Origin: JBBRHQ01 sp963738305
GTDB taxonomy: Bacteria; Actinomycetota; Thermoleophilia; Solirubrobacterales; 70-9
DNA: 64,000 bases
Assembly: GCA_963738305.1 (NCBI GenBank)
Contig: CAVTVU010000001.1
Coordinates: forward strand, 1,364,001-1,428,000
Reading direction: 5' to 3'
This document shows, piece after piece, positions 52,256 to 61,147 of this stretch (position 1 is the first letter of the stretch; the number at the start of each line of letters is the position of its first letter). The notes under the pieces were generated by a model. The model saw only the letters and a program-made list of their open reading frames with translations. It was not told the origin of the DNA and ran no database searches. Position numbers and translations under genes: made by a program.

Positions 52256-53320
52256 ATGACTGAGCTTTCACACACCCTTTCCGAGCGCCACGCCGCCGAC
52301 TTCGAGATGATCGCCAACGGCGGCTTCGCCCCCTTGACCGGATTTCAGGGCTCCGATGACTGGAACCGGGTCTGCGCCGAGATGCGCACCGCCGCCGGCG
52401 ATTACTGGCCGATCCCGATCACCTTGGCCACTGACTTGGAGTGCGCGGTAGGCGACGTCGTCGAGCTGGCCAGCGACGACGGCAAGCCGCTGGGGCGCCT
52501 CACGGTGGAGGAGGTCTTCGAGCGCGACGGTCGCCGCGAAGCCGAGCAGGTCTACGGCACCAACGACGACGCCCACCCCGGCGTGGCGGCGATCTACGAA
52601 GAGGGCGACCGCTGCGTCGCCGGGCCGATCGAGGTAGACGCGCTGCCCGACCACGAGGAAGCGTTCCGGCGCCGCTACCTCGCTCCCGAGGAGGCGCGCA
52701 AGGCCTTCGAGGAGCGCGGCTGGAAGCGGATCGTCGCCTTCCAGACGCGCAACCCGATCCATCGCGCCCACGAGTACCTGACCAAGGCCGCCCTGGAGAC
52801 CTGTGACGGCCTCTTCATCCACCCGCTGATCGGCAAGACCAAGGCCGGCGACATCCCCGCCGACGTGCGGATGCGCTGCTACGAGGTGCTGATGGAGAAC
52901 TACTACCCGCAGGACAGGGTGATCCTCGGGGTCAACCCCTCGAAGATGCACTACGCCGGCCCGCGCGAGGCGATCCTGCACGCGATCGTCCGCCGGAACT
53001 ACGGCTGCACCCACTTCATCGTCGGCCGCGACCACGCCGGTGTCGGCGACTACTACGGGACCTACGATGCGCAGAAGATCTTCGACGACCTCGACATCGC
53101 CGAGCTCGGGATCGAGCCGCTGATGTTCGAGCACACCTTCTGGTGCAACGAGTGCGAGGGCATGGCCTCCGGCAAGACATGCCCTCACGACTCCGAGGCG
53201 CACCTGTTCCTCTCCGGGACGAAGGTCCGGGAGATGCTCGGCAAGGGCGAGAAGCCGCCCCACGAGTTCTCCCGCGACGAGGTCGCCGAGATCCTGATCG
53301 ACGCCTACAAGGAGGATTAG
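52256..53320 (+). CDS. sat: ATP sulfurylase (sulfate adenylyltransferase)
   Basis: 354 residues, intact. Substrate motifs are FQTRNPIHRAHEYLTK (QxRN and HxxH), IHPLIGKTKAGDIPADVRMR and FIVGRDHAGVGDYYGTYDAQ. A zinc-finger-like CNECEGMASGKTCPHD lies near residue 300, as in bacterial homo-oligomeric Sat. The N-terminal domain is a little shorter than usual. It adenylates sulfate to APS. ATG 52256 follows GCGAGACG. It is separated from cysC by only 6 bases, so the two are cotranscribed. Confidence 0.94.
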   Translation: MTELSHTLSERHAADFEMIANGGFAPLTGFQGSDDWNRVCAEMRTAAGDYWPIPITLATDLECAVGDVVELASDDGKPLGRLTVEEVFERDGRREAEQVYGTNDDAHPGVAAIYEEGDRCVAGPIEVDALPDHEEAFRRRYLAPEEARKAFEERGWKRIVAFQTRNPIHRAHEYLTKAALETCDGLFIHPLIGKTKAGDIPADVRMRCYEVLMENYYPQDRVILGVNPSKMHYAGPREAILHAIVRRNYGCTHFIVGRDHAGVGDYYGTYDAQKIFDDLDIAELGIEPLMFEHTFWCNECEGMASGKTCPHDSEAHLFLSGTKVREMLGKGEKPPHEFSRDEVAEILIDAYKED

Positions 53321-53326
53321 CGGACG

Positions 53327-53890
53327 ATGTCTGACGAGCACGGCTTCTGCCTGTGGTTCACCGGCCTCTCGGGAGCCGGCAAGACGACGATCTCCAAGCT
53401 CGTCGAGCACGAGCTGCGGGACCGCGGTTCAAGGGTGGAGATCCTCGACGGCGACGTCGTCCGCGAGAACCTCTCCAAGGGCCTCGGCTTCTCCAAGGAG
53501 GATCGCGATACCAACATCCGCCGCATCGCCTTCGTCGCCGACCTGCTTTCCCGCAACGGCGTGCCGGTGATGACCGCGGCGATCTCGCCCTACGAGGCGA
53601 TACGCGGCGAGGCGCGGGAGATGATGGGAACGCGCTTCATCGAGATCTACGTCAAGGCGTCGGTTGACACCTGTGCAGAACGCGACGTCAAGGGCCTCTA
53701 CAAGAAGGCCTTCGCCGGCGAGATCAAGGAGTTCACCGGCGTCTCGGACCCCTACGAAGCGCCGAAGGGGCCCGAGCTCACGCTCGAGACCGAGAGCGAG
53801 GAGCCGCACGAATCGGCAGCGCAGGTGATCTCTTACCTGGAGGAGCGCGATCTGATCCCGCCCCGCAAGGAGGCTGGCGCGGCCGTCTAG
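53327..53890 (+). CDS. cysC: APS kinase
   Basis: 187 residues, intact. The P-loop is GLSGAGKTT at residues 13-21. EILDGDVVRENLSKGLGFSK, the mobile-lid region, DTNIRRIAFVADLLSRNGV and FIEIYVKASVDTCAERDVKGLYKKA are the CysC signatures, followed by GVSDPYEAPKGPEL. It phosphorylates APS to PAPS. With an APS-type CysH nearby, PAPS may serve sulfation rather than reduction; no sulfotransferase is seen in this window. ATG 53327 is 6 bases after the sat stop. Confidence 0.94.
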   Translation: MSDEHGFCLWFTGLSGAGKTTISKLVEHELRDRGSRVEILDGDVVRENLSKGLGFSKEDRDTNIRRIAFVADLLSRNGVPVMTAAISPYEAIRGEAREMMGTRFIEIYVKASVDTCAERDVKGLYKKAFAGEIKEFTGVSDPYEAPKGPELTLETESEEPHESAAQVISYLEERDLIPPRKEAGAAV

Positions 53891-53920
53891 GGTCGCGGAC
53901 CCGGCATCCCACGGTCGCTG

Positions 53921-55795
53921 ATGGGCGAGGAAGCGCCAAGACGCCCAGAATCGGGGCACGGCTGGCGGGTCGGCAGGTTCACGCTCCAGCCGTGGATGGC
54001 CGTGCTCGGCCTGATCCTGGTCGTCTCCCTGATCCTGCGGCTCTGGGGGGCGAAGTGGGGGCTGCCGTTCGCCTACCTGACCGACGAGGAGAGGGTCTAC
54101 GTCAAGGGGGCGGCCCGGATGGCCTTCGAGGGCGGGATCGACCCTCACTACTTCCAGAACCCGCCCCTCTACACCTACATGCTGCGGGCGGTCTTCGCCG
54201 TCCTGCACCCGGGCAGCGAGCCGGCCACGATCCTCAACCAGCTCCCGGCGCGCGGTGACCTCTTCCTGATCGGGCGGGTAATCAGCGCCCTGCTGGGGAC
54301 GCTCGCCGTCTGGTTCACCTACCTCGCTGCGCATCGCTTCTTCGCCGAGCGCAAGGTCGCGTTGCTCGCGGCGGCGCTGATGGGGGTCAACTTCCAGGCG
54401 GTGTTCTATGCCCACGCGGCGCTCAACAACGTGCCGGCGATGGCCTTCGCAGCGCTCTCCCTGGTCGGCACCGCCGGGATCCTGACCAAGGGCCGCAAGC
54501 GGGACTACGTGCTGGCCGGGATCGGCGCCGGCCTGGCGACCGTGACCAAGTACACGGACGGCATCGTCTTCATACCGCTGCTCACCGCGACCCTGCTCGC
54601 CGCCGGCGACTCCCGGCAACGCCTGCGATACGCGGCCATGGCGGTCGGCCTGGGGGCGCTGACGTTCGTCGTCTTCAACCCGTACGCGGTCATCCACTTC
54701 TCCGAGTTCCACGCCGACCTGGCGCTCCAGGGCAAGGTCGCCGCCCGCGACAAGATCGGCGGCGGGGACCCGAACGGGTTCCGCTACTACCTCTCCACCT
54801 TCGGCTGGGGATTCGGCTATCTCGCCTCGTTCGCCGCCGTGGCGGGCGCCGTCTGGCTCTGGTTCCGCGACCGGCGCCTCTTCTGGGTGCTCGTCCCCGT
54901 CCTGCCCGTGTTCTTCATCTACATGTCCCTGCGGGCGCGCCACTTCGGCCGCTGGATGCTGCCCACCTACCCGATCCTCTGCATGACCGCCTCCTACGCC
55001 GTCTGGCGCCTGGTCGAGCTGGTGCCGAAGGAGCCGCGGCGCTGGCTTCCGAAGACGGCGGCGACCGCGGCAGTCGTCCTGCTCCTCGCCCAGGGGGCTG
55101 TCTTCGTCGTCCACAACGACAACGTCCTCGCCCACAAGCACACCTACAACGTCGTGCGGTCCTGGTTGGTCCGCAACCTGCCCGCCAACACGAAGCTGGT
55201 GGTCGAGCCGCTGCGCAACTATGTCTGGCCGAGGCCCTGGCCGAACTCGGTCGATCAGCTATTCCAGGTCCCCACTGATTTCCGCGAGAACGAGTACGCC
55301 CGCTACCTCGACCCCGACCTGCTGGACATCTACCGCAAGCGCGGCTACTGCTGGGTCGTCGCCAGCTCGCAGTTCTGGGGCCCGTACCTCGACGACGCCG
55401 ACCAGGCGCCGAGCGCGGCTGCCTACTACCGCGCGCTGGAGCGACAGGGCACCCCGGTCTTCAAGGCAAGTCCCTGGGGCGCCCCCCACGCTCCGGGCAA
55501 ACCCGGCGATGACGATGTCGGCTACAACCCCGACCTCAGCTTCAACTTCTACGCGCTGCCCTACCGGCGACCGGGGCCGATGGTCGTCGTCTACCGGCTG
55601 CACGGGGGCAAGTGCGGGCCGAAGCCCGCCCCGGGGAGCGAAGGGGCTGCCGGCGGGCGGAGGCATTCGCGGCACCCCGAGCCCCGACCGCACCCTCAAA
55701 CCCAACGGCTGAGGGCCTGGGTCAGCGCAGCGGGGTCGAGCCGGGCGCCCGCAGCCCGTCGAGGACGATCGAGACGTAGCGCTCCGGCTCGTTGA
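53921..55795 (+). CDS. GT39-like (PMT/ArnT-type) membrane glycosyltransferase
   Basis: Up to 624 residues. After a basic cytoplasmic start come helix WMAVLGLILVVSLILRLWG, the catalytic loop LPFAYLTDEERVYVKGAARM (acidic pair) and FQNPPLYTYMLRAVFAVL (PPLY loop). At least nine further helices follow (FFAERKVALLAAALMGVNFQ, YVLAGIGAGLATVTKYTDGI, FVVFNPYAVIHFSEFHA). The soluble C-terminal domain has FRENEYARYLDPDLLDIYRK and MVVVYRLHGGKCGPKP. It uses polyprenol-linked sugars at the outer membrane face (known). The last part is doubtful: another frame ends GTPSPDRTLKPNG at 55712, which avoids overlapping the TetR gene, so the real stop is probably 55712. Confidence 0.78.
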   Translation: MGEEAPRRPESGHGWRVGRFTLQPWMAVLGLILVVSLILRLWGAKWGLPFAYLTDEERVYVKGAARMAFEGGIDPHYFQNPPLYTYMLRAVFAVLHPGSEPATILNQLPARGDLFLIGRVISALLGTLAVWFTYLAAHRFFAERKVALLAAALMGVNFQAVFYAHAALNNVPAMAFAALSLVGTAGILTKGRKRDYVLAGIGAGLATVTKYTDGIVFIPLLTATLLAAGDSRQRLRYAAMAVGLGALTFVVFNPYAVIHFSEFHADLALQGKVAARDKIGGGDPNGFRYYLSTFGWGFGYLASFAAVAGAVWLWFRDRRLFWVLVPVLPVFFIYMSLRARHFGRWMLPTYPILCMTASYAVWRLVELVPKEPRRWLPKTAATAAVVLLLAQGAVFVVHNDNVLAHKHTYNVVRSWLVRNLPANTKLVVEPLRNYVWPRPWPNSVDQLFQVPTDFRENEYARYLDPDLLDIYRKRGYCWVVASSQFWGPYLDDADQAPSAAAYYRALERQGTPVFKASPWGAPHAPGKPGDDDVGYNPDLSFNFYALPYRRPGPMVVVYRLHGGKCGPKPAPGSEGAAGGRRHSRHPEPRPHPQTQRLRAWVSAAGSSRAPAARRGRSRRSAPAR

Positions 55796-56313
55796 AGGGG
55801 TTGCGGTAGGTGCCCGCCAGCGCGCACATCAGCATCGGCACGTCCTCGGGGCGCGCGTCCTCGCGGATCACGCCCGCCGCCTGTGCCCGGCCCAGCACCT
55901 CGGTGACGAGCCCCAGCATGTCGACGCCCTCGGCGGCTCGGCGCATCGTCTCGGGCCGCGAGGTGAGGACCTCCGAGAGGGCGCGGTCTTCGCTTTGAAT
56001 CTGCGCCGAGGCGCGGACGAAGTCGTCGAACGCCTGACCGGGGTCCTCCCGCTCGAGCGCCTCGCGGGCGAGCTCGGCGAGGCGCTCGAAGCGATCGGCG
56101 GCCAGGGCCTCGACCAGGTCGTCCTTGTTGGGGAAGTGGCGGTAGACGGTGCCCGACCCCCAGCTTGGCGCACCGGGCGATCTCGTCCATCCCGGCCTCG
56201 AGGCCGTCGCGCGCCATGCACTTGCGTGCCGCAGCGAGCACCCGCCCGTGATTGCGGCGAGCGTCGGCGCGCATGGCCCGATCGGGGGTGGTCTCGATGG
56301 TCTTGGTCGTCAT
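55722..56313 (-). CDS. TetR family transcriptional regulator
   Basis: About 196 residues, ATG 56313. The helix-turn-helix is RRNHGRVLAAARKCMARDGLEA, then MDEIARCAKLGVGTVYRHFPNK, the TetR consensus once an extra G near 56157 is removed. The ligand domain ends AGVIREDARPEDVPMLMCAL with GTYRNPFNEPERYVSIVLDG, a C-terminus typical of TetR_C_33-type regulators. It is divergent from the MFS exporter with a strongly palindromic spacer, so it most likely represses both genes until a drug or metabolite binds. Confidence 0.87.
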
Positions 56314-56339
56314 GTGAGTGGGGTCACACAGCTCGCGGT

Positions 56340-56398
56340 AAGCGGAACCATAGTTCCGGTTTCTGCTATAAAACCGAATTGTAACCGGAATTCCGCTT
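56340..56398. promoter_or_regulatory. Palindromic operator/promoter between tetR and the MFS exporter
   Basis: Nested inverted repeats: AAGCGGAA (56340-56347) with TTCCGCTT (56391-56398), GGAAC-CATA-GTTCC (56344-56357), CCGGTT (56356-56361) with AACCGG (56383-56388), and the perfect CGGAATTCCG (56386-56395). TATAAA at 56367-56372 is a likely -10 for the exporter. This is the expected place for TetR dimers to bind. Confidence 0.75.
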
Positions 56399-56441
56399 CC
56401 GATTGTGGAAGCTCCGAAGCGGCCCCGAAAGGAGATGTCAG

Positions 56442-57924
56442 ATGACCGAGGCAAGAGTCGCGGAGCAACGGCGGTGGATCGCCCTGGCGCTGCTGGCGGT
56501 GGCGCAGTTCGTGGTCGTCCTCGACGCCTCGATCGTCAACGTCGCGCTGCCCACGATCGGGAGGGCGCTCGACTTCTCCCAGGGCAACCTGCAGTGGGTC
56601 GTCAACGCCTACGTCCTCACCTTCGGCGGCTTCCTGCTGCTCGGCGGGCGGGTCGCCGACCTGCTCGGCCGCAGGCGGGTCTTCATGGGCGGCCTGATCC
56701 TCTTCGCGCTCGCCTCCCTGGCCGGCGGGCTGGCCCAGTCCGAGGGTCAGCTGATCGTCGCTCGAGCCGTCCAGGGCCTGGGCGCGGCGATCCTCTCGCC
56801 GGCGGCGCTCTCGATCGTCACCACCACCTTCCGTGACGGCGCGGAGCGAAACAAGGCGCTTGGCGTCTGGGGCGCGGTCGCCGGCGCCGGCGGTGCCGCC
56901 GGCGTCCTGCTGGGCGGCATTCTGACCGACACGATCGGCTGGGAGTGGGTCTTCTGGGTCAATGTCCCGGTCGGCATCGGCGCCGCTGCTCTGACCCCGA
57001 CGCTGATCGCCGAGAGCCGGGCAGCCACGGCGACCAGGACCTTCGACCTCGCGGGCGCGGTGACGGTGACCGCGGCGCTCTCGGTGCTGGTCTACGCGCT
57101 GGTGGACGCCAACAGCGCCGGCTGGGGCTCGCCTGCAGACGTCGGCCTGCTGGCGCTCTCGCTCGCCCTGCTTGGCGGCTTCGTCGTCGCCGAGCTGCGC
57201 TCGCGGGCGCCGCTCGTCCCGTTCTCCTTCTTCGCGGATCGGACCAGGACCGGCGCCAACGTCGTCGGCCTGCTGGTCGGCGCCTCGCTGTTCTCGATGT
57301 TCTTCTTCATCTCGCTCTACATGCAGCAGGTGCTCGGCTACAGCCCGATCAAGGCGGGGCTCTCGTACCTGCCGCTCGCGCTGTCGATCATCGTCTCCGC
57401 CGGGGTCGCTTCGCAGCTCGTCACCAGGGTCGGGCTTCAAGCCGGTGCTGGCCGCGGGCCTCGCGCTGATCGCCGCGGGGCTGCTTTGGTTCTCCCAGGT
57501 CTCGGTAGGCGGCAGCTTCCTTGCAGACATCCTCGGTCCTTCACTGCTGGCCGCGGTCGGGCTCGGGTTCTCCTTCGTCCCGGTGACGATCGCCGCGGTC
57601 TCCGGAGCCACCGATCAGGACGCCGGCCTGGCCAGCGGGCTGATCAACACCGCCCAGCAGGTCGGCGGCGCGCTCGGCCTGGCGCTGCTCTCGACGATCG
57701 CCACCTCGCAGACCTCCGACGCGATGGCGGCGGCCGGCGGGGCGAAGTCGGCTCTTCCGGCGGCCCTTACCGACGGCTTCCAGTCAGCCTTCCTCGGCGG
57801 GGCGGCGTTGGCGGTCCTCGGCCTGGTCGGCGTCCTCGTCCTGATCCGCGGCCGTGACAGCCGCGCCCACGTGGACCTGGCGGCGAGCGAGGCCTCCGCC
57901 GCCGGGGTGAGCGCCGGGTCCTGA
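56442..57924 (+). CDS. MFS multidrug exporter, DHA2 (EmrB/QacA) family
   Basis: About 493 residues with 14 predicted helices. Motifs: LDASIVNVALPTIGRALDF in helix 1 (motif D1), LGGRVADLLGRRRVFMGGL (motif A) and ARAVQGLGAAILSPAALSI (motif B). GAVAGAGGAAGVLLGGILTD, then WEWVFWVNVPVGIGAA, is motif C of 14-helix antiporters. One extra G near 57432 breaks the frame between VASQLVTRVG and FKPVLAAGLALIAAGLLWF. A proton-driven drug or metabolite exporter in the cytoplasmic membrane. ATG 56442 follows GAAAGGAGATGTCAG. Expression is probably under the TetR protein transcribed divergently. Confidence 0.88.
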
Positions 57925-57946
57925 GGGGGTGCCGCTGATCGGGTCG

Positions 57947-58756
57947 TCAGGGCCGAGGCGGGATCTCCGGCTCGCCCAGGCCGAAGGTCCGATAGGCGCC
58001 GAAGCGGGAGAAGGTCTTGTGGGTCGGCCCATGGAAGTCGGATGAGGCAGTTGGGGTGAGCCCCAGCTCCTCGCAGAGCCCGAGCAGGTGCGCCGTCTGC
58101 TCGTGGGTGTGCGGTGGGTAGAAGACCTCGATCCCGTCGATCGCCAGTGCCCGGATCAGCTCCTCCACCTCGGCCGGATCGGAGACGTCCCAGTAGGGAT
58201 GGGCGACGACGGCGGCCCCCCCGGCCGCGTGGATCAGCTCAACCGCCTCGTCGGCAGTCGGCCAGCGCCGCGGGACGAACGCCTTCGCGCCAGGGACCAG
58301 GTACTCCTCGAAGAAGGGCCCCATGTCCTTTCCCGCTCCGGCTGCCCGGGCGATGTGGGGGCGGCCCACGGAGAGCGCATCGCCCGATTCGGCGATCGCG
58401 TCCTCGATGGTCAGGTCGAACCCCTCGCGGCGCAGGTTCTCGACGATCTCCTCCGCACGGCTGACCCGCTCGGCCTGGGCCCGCTCGCAGGCCGGGCCCA
58501 GCGCCTCGGTGTCCACCCAGTAGCCGCAGACGTGGAGGTCGTCGGCGAAGGCGTGGACGCAGGACATCTCCACCGCCGGCACAAGCTCGATTCCGGCCTG
58601 CTCGGCCGCCGTCGCCGCCGGTGCCACCCCGGCGACCGCGTCGTGGTCGGTGAGGGCCAGCGTCGTGACGCCGGCCGCAGCCGCAGCCTCGACCACCCCG
58701 GCAGGCGCAAGCTGCCCGTCGGAGACGGTGGAGTGGCTCTGCAGCTCGATCAGCAC
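57947..58756 (-). CDS. PHP-domain phosphoesterase (TrpH/YciV-like)
   Basis: 269 residues, intact from GTG 58756. PHP motifs: IELQSHSTVSDGQLAPAG (HxH), LALTDHDAVAG, VPAVEMSCVHAFADDLHVCG, AAVVAHPYWDVSD and SSDFHGPTHKTF supply the His/Asp/Glu metal ligands. Relatives are RNase AM-type 5'-3' exonucleases and nucleoside 3',5'-bisphosphate phosphatases (known). The latter would fit a genome that makes PAPS, since PAP must be removed, but this is inference. An upstream ATG at 58792 is in frame but lies in a hairpin. Confidence 0.83.
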   Translation of the reverse strand: MLIELQSHSTVSDGQLAPAGVVEAAAAAGVTTLALTDHDAVAGVAPAATAAEQAGIELVPAVEMSCVHAFADDLHVCGYWVDTEALGPACERAQAERVSRAEEIVENLRREGFDLTIEDAIAESGDALSVGRPHIARAAGAGKDMGPFFEEYLVPGAKAFVPRRWPTADEAVELIHAAGGAAVVAHPYWDVSDPAEVEELIRALAIDGIEVFYPPHTHEQTAHLLGLCEELGLTPTASSDFHGPTHKTFSRFGAYRTFGLGEPEIPPRP

Positions 58757-58770
58757 GACGAAGGAGCCTA

Positions 58771-58836
58771 GCCATGCCTCCTTCCGAGGCATGGCGTGGG
58801 GGCCACCGAGCTTCCCGCAAGGGATTGCAGGGAGCC
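58771..58836. other. Two hairpins between the PHP and biotin carboxylase genes
   Basis: GCCATGCCTC (58771-58780), loop CTTCC, GAGGCATGGC (58786-58795): a perfect 10-bp stem just upstream of the PHP start on the minus strand. CTTCCC (58811 on) pairs with GGGAGC (ending about 58835). A third palindrome follows at 58852. Possible 5' leader structure or operators. Confidence 0.5.
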
Positions 58837-58851
58837 CATTTGCCACCTCTT

Positions 58852-58882
58852 CCGGCGGGTGGCATGGGACAGGACCCGCCGG
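58852..58882. repeat. Palindromic element, compact form
   Basis: CCGGCGGGT (58852-58860), 13-base loop, ACCCGCCGG (58874-58882). Read on the minus strand it starts CCGGCGGGTCCTGTC and ends GCCACCCGCCGG, both identical to the ends of the long form at 48913-49007. The ATG of the biotin carboxylase follows 28 bases later. Confidence 0.8.
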
Positions 58883-58910
58883 GCAAGGCCCAAATAGACT
58901 CTCCCGCGGC

Positions 58911-60747
58911 ATGTTCGAGAAAGTGCTGATCGCCAACCGAGGAGAGATCTCGGTCCGCGTTTCCCGCACGCTGAAGGAGATGGGAATCGGCTCCGTCGCG
59001 GTCTACTCGGAGGCCGACCGCGACGCTCCCGCACGTGCGCGAGGCCGACGAGGCCTTCCTGATCGGGCCGGCGGTTCCGGCTGAGAGCTATCTCTCGATC
59101 CCGAAGATCGTCGAGACCGCGACCCGCTCGGGTGCCGAGGCGATCCATCCCGGCTATGGCTTCCTCGCCGAGAACGCCGAGTTCGCCACGGCCTGCGACG
59201 AGGCCGGGATCGTCTTCATCGGCCCGCCCGCCACCGCGATCGAGATGATGGGCTCGAAGACGCGGGCGCGGGAGATCATGTCGAACGCCGGGGTGCCGAT
59301 CGTGCCCGGAGCCACGAGCCCCGCCGAGGACCTCGAGGCGGCTCGCGTCCAAGCCGAGGACGCCGGTTACCCGGTCGCCTGCAAGGCGGCCGGCGGCGGG
59401 GGAGGGAAGGGCTTCCGGGTCGCGGCGACCCCCGACGACCTGGCCGAAGCCTTCGAGGGAGCGGCCCGGGAGGGCGAGAAGTTCTTCTCCGATCCGCGCG
59501 TCTACGTCGAGCGCTACCTGGAGGACCCGCGCCACGTCGAGGTCCAGGTCCTCGCCGACTCGCAGGGCAACGTGATCCACCTCGGCGAGCGGGATTGCTC
59601 GATCCAGCGCCGCCACCAGAAAGTGATCGAGGAGGCCCCGGGGCCGCACGTGGACGAGGCGATGCGGGAGCGGATCGGCAAGATCGCCACCGACGCCGCC
59701 CGCGCCGTCGGCTACCGCTCGGCCGGGACGGTCGAGGGTCTCCAGGTCGGCGGCGACTACTTCTTCCTGGAGATGAACACCCGCGTCCAGGTCGAGCACT
59801 GCGTGACCGAGATGGTCACCGGCTTCGACATCGTCCGCGAGCAGGTCCTCGTCGCGGCCGGGGAGGAGCTCTCGATCTCCCAGGAGGAGGTCGAGATCCG
59901 CGGGCATGCGATCGAGTGCCGGGTCAACGCCGAGGCAGCGCACAAGAGGTTCGCGCCTTCCCCCGGGCGGATCGCCTCCTACCGAGAGCCGGCCGGGCCC
60001 GGCGTCAGGGTCGACTCGGGAGTCGAGGCGGGCTCCGAGGTCACGCCGATGTACGACCCGATGGTGGCCAAGCTGATCGTCTGGGATGTCGATCGCGAGC
60101 ACGCGACCAGGCGGATGATCCGCGCCCTCGGCGAGTACGAGATCGGCGGCCTGACCACCTTGATCCCCTTCCACGAGGCGATCCTCGCCACCGAGCAATG
60201 GCGAAACGGCGAGACATGCCGCGATCTGATGGAAGATCGCGACTGGCTGAAGGCCACGGAGCGACCCGAGCCCGCAGCTCACCCCGGCAGACCCGGAGGA
60301 ATCCGCCCGGAGGGCGGATCACCGGTCGCTGGCGCTCCCCTGGAGGACGTGCCGGGCAGTGGTTCTGAGTCCAACGGACTCATCGAGCGCCGCGACTTCA
60401 AGGTTGAGGTCGGGGGCAAGCTGTTCGACGTCAGGGTCTTCGGCGAGGCCGTCGCCAACTCGGGCGCGGCGGCCACGGCGGCGCCGCGCCCGCCGCGCCG
60501 CGAGCGCGGCGGCGGGCCTGGGGCGGCCGCCTCGAGCGAGTCCTTGCCCTCCCCGCTTCAGGGCACCGTGCTGCGGGTCGCGGTGGAGCCCGACCAGGAG
60601 GTCGAGGAGGGCGCGCTGATCTGCGTGATCGAGGCGATGAAGATGGAGAACGAGATCACCGCGCACCGCTCCGGAAAGGTGACCGAGCTGGGCGTCTCGG
60701 AGGGCGCCTCGGTCTCCAGCGGCGACGTGATCGCCGTGATCTCCTAG
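58911..60747 (+). CDS. accA: Acyl-CoA carboxylase alpha subunit: biotin carboxylase plus biotin carrier domain
   Basis: About 611 residues with one extra C near 59030. Biotin carboxylase domain: FEKVLIANRGEISVRVSRTL, AIHPGYGFLAENAEFA, ATP-grasp CKAAGGGGGKGFRV, and GERDCSIQRRHQKVIEEAPG with FLEMNTRVQVEHCVTEMVTG. A Pro/Ala-rich linker leads to the carrier domain, with the biotinylated Lys in VIEAMKMENEI, 35 residues from the end. It carboxylates biotin using ATP and bicarbonate and serves the carboxyltransferase at 44518. Both AccA3-like (fatty acid) and PccA-like (propionate) duties are possible. Confidence 0.93.
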
Positions 60748-60901
60748 CCACGCTCGCTTTAGATAGCCCCTATCATCTGGCTGCTACCCTGCGCGGTCTC
60801 CCAAATGGCGCGTGGAGGCCTTTTGGGGAATGCGTAGAAACCATTTTCACGCGTGGCAATGGTCGTCAGGCCGGACGGCCGACGAGAGGAGTTTCCGACT
60901 G
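60748..60901. promoter_or_regulatory. Spacer with promoter-like and hairpin sequence before the YLDPGSGS gene
   Basis: An AT-richer island with TAGATA and TATCAT near 60765-60777 may be the promoter. CCCAAA (about 60801) pairs with TTTGGG (about 60825). The leader to the ATG at 60902 would be over 100 bases long. No known riboswitch consensus was recognised. Confidence 0.3.
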
Positions 60902-61117
60902 ATGAGAACACTTGCATACCTAGACCCCGGCAGCGGCAGCATGATCCTGCAGATGCTGCTCGGCGGCGTCGCCGCCGTCGCGGTCTCGATCAAGATGTTC
61001 GGCAAGAAGGTCTTCAGGACGATCGCATTCTGGAAGAAGGACGAGCCTGAGAAGGCAGCCCCCGCATCGTCCACCGAGGCCGACTCCGAGAAGGAAGCGG
61101 CGAAGGAGACCGTCTAG
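60902..61117 (+). CDS. YLDPGSGS small membrane protein
   Basis: 71 residues, intact, ATG 60902. The conserved N-terminal motif AYLDPGSGSMILQML runs straight into one membrane helix (LLGGVAAVAVSIKMF). A basic cytoplasmic segment (GKKVFRTIAFWKK) and an acidic/Ala tail follow. Small proteins with this motif are seen in many bacteria beside methyltransferase and sulfatase-like genes (my recollection, not checked); their function is not known to me. Here it is 30 bases ahead of such a pair and likely in one operon. A role as membrane anchor or subunit for the two enzymes is inference. Confidence 0.75.
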   Translation: MRTLAYLDPGSGSMILQMLLGGVAAVAVSIKMFGKKVFRTIAFWKKDEPEKAAPASSTEADSEKEAAKETV

Positions 61118-61147
61118 CTTCCTCCGGGCCCCTGGCCGGATCAGGGC

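Noticed and set aside
53429..55141. 570-codon minus-strand frame opposite cysC and the GT39-like gene
   Set aside because: Both plus-strand genes carry clear family motifs. The antisense frame spans two genes and an intergenic gap, as shadows do.
58768..60282. 504-codon minus-strand frame opposite the biotin carboxylase
   Set aside because: The plus strand has unmistakable biotin carboxylase motifs; the antisense product shows none.
60748..60901. Riboswitch (cyclic-di-GMP or cyclic-di-AMP type) upstream of the YLDPGSGS gene
   Set aside because: Some stems are possible but none of the conserved aptamer cores could be recognised.
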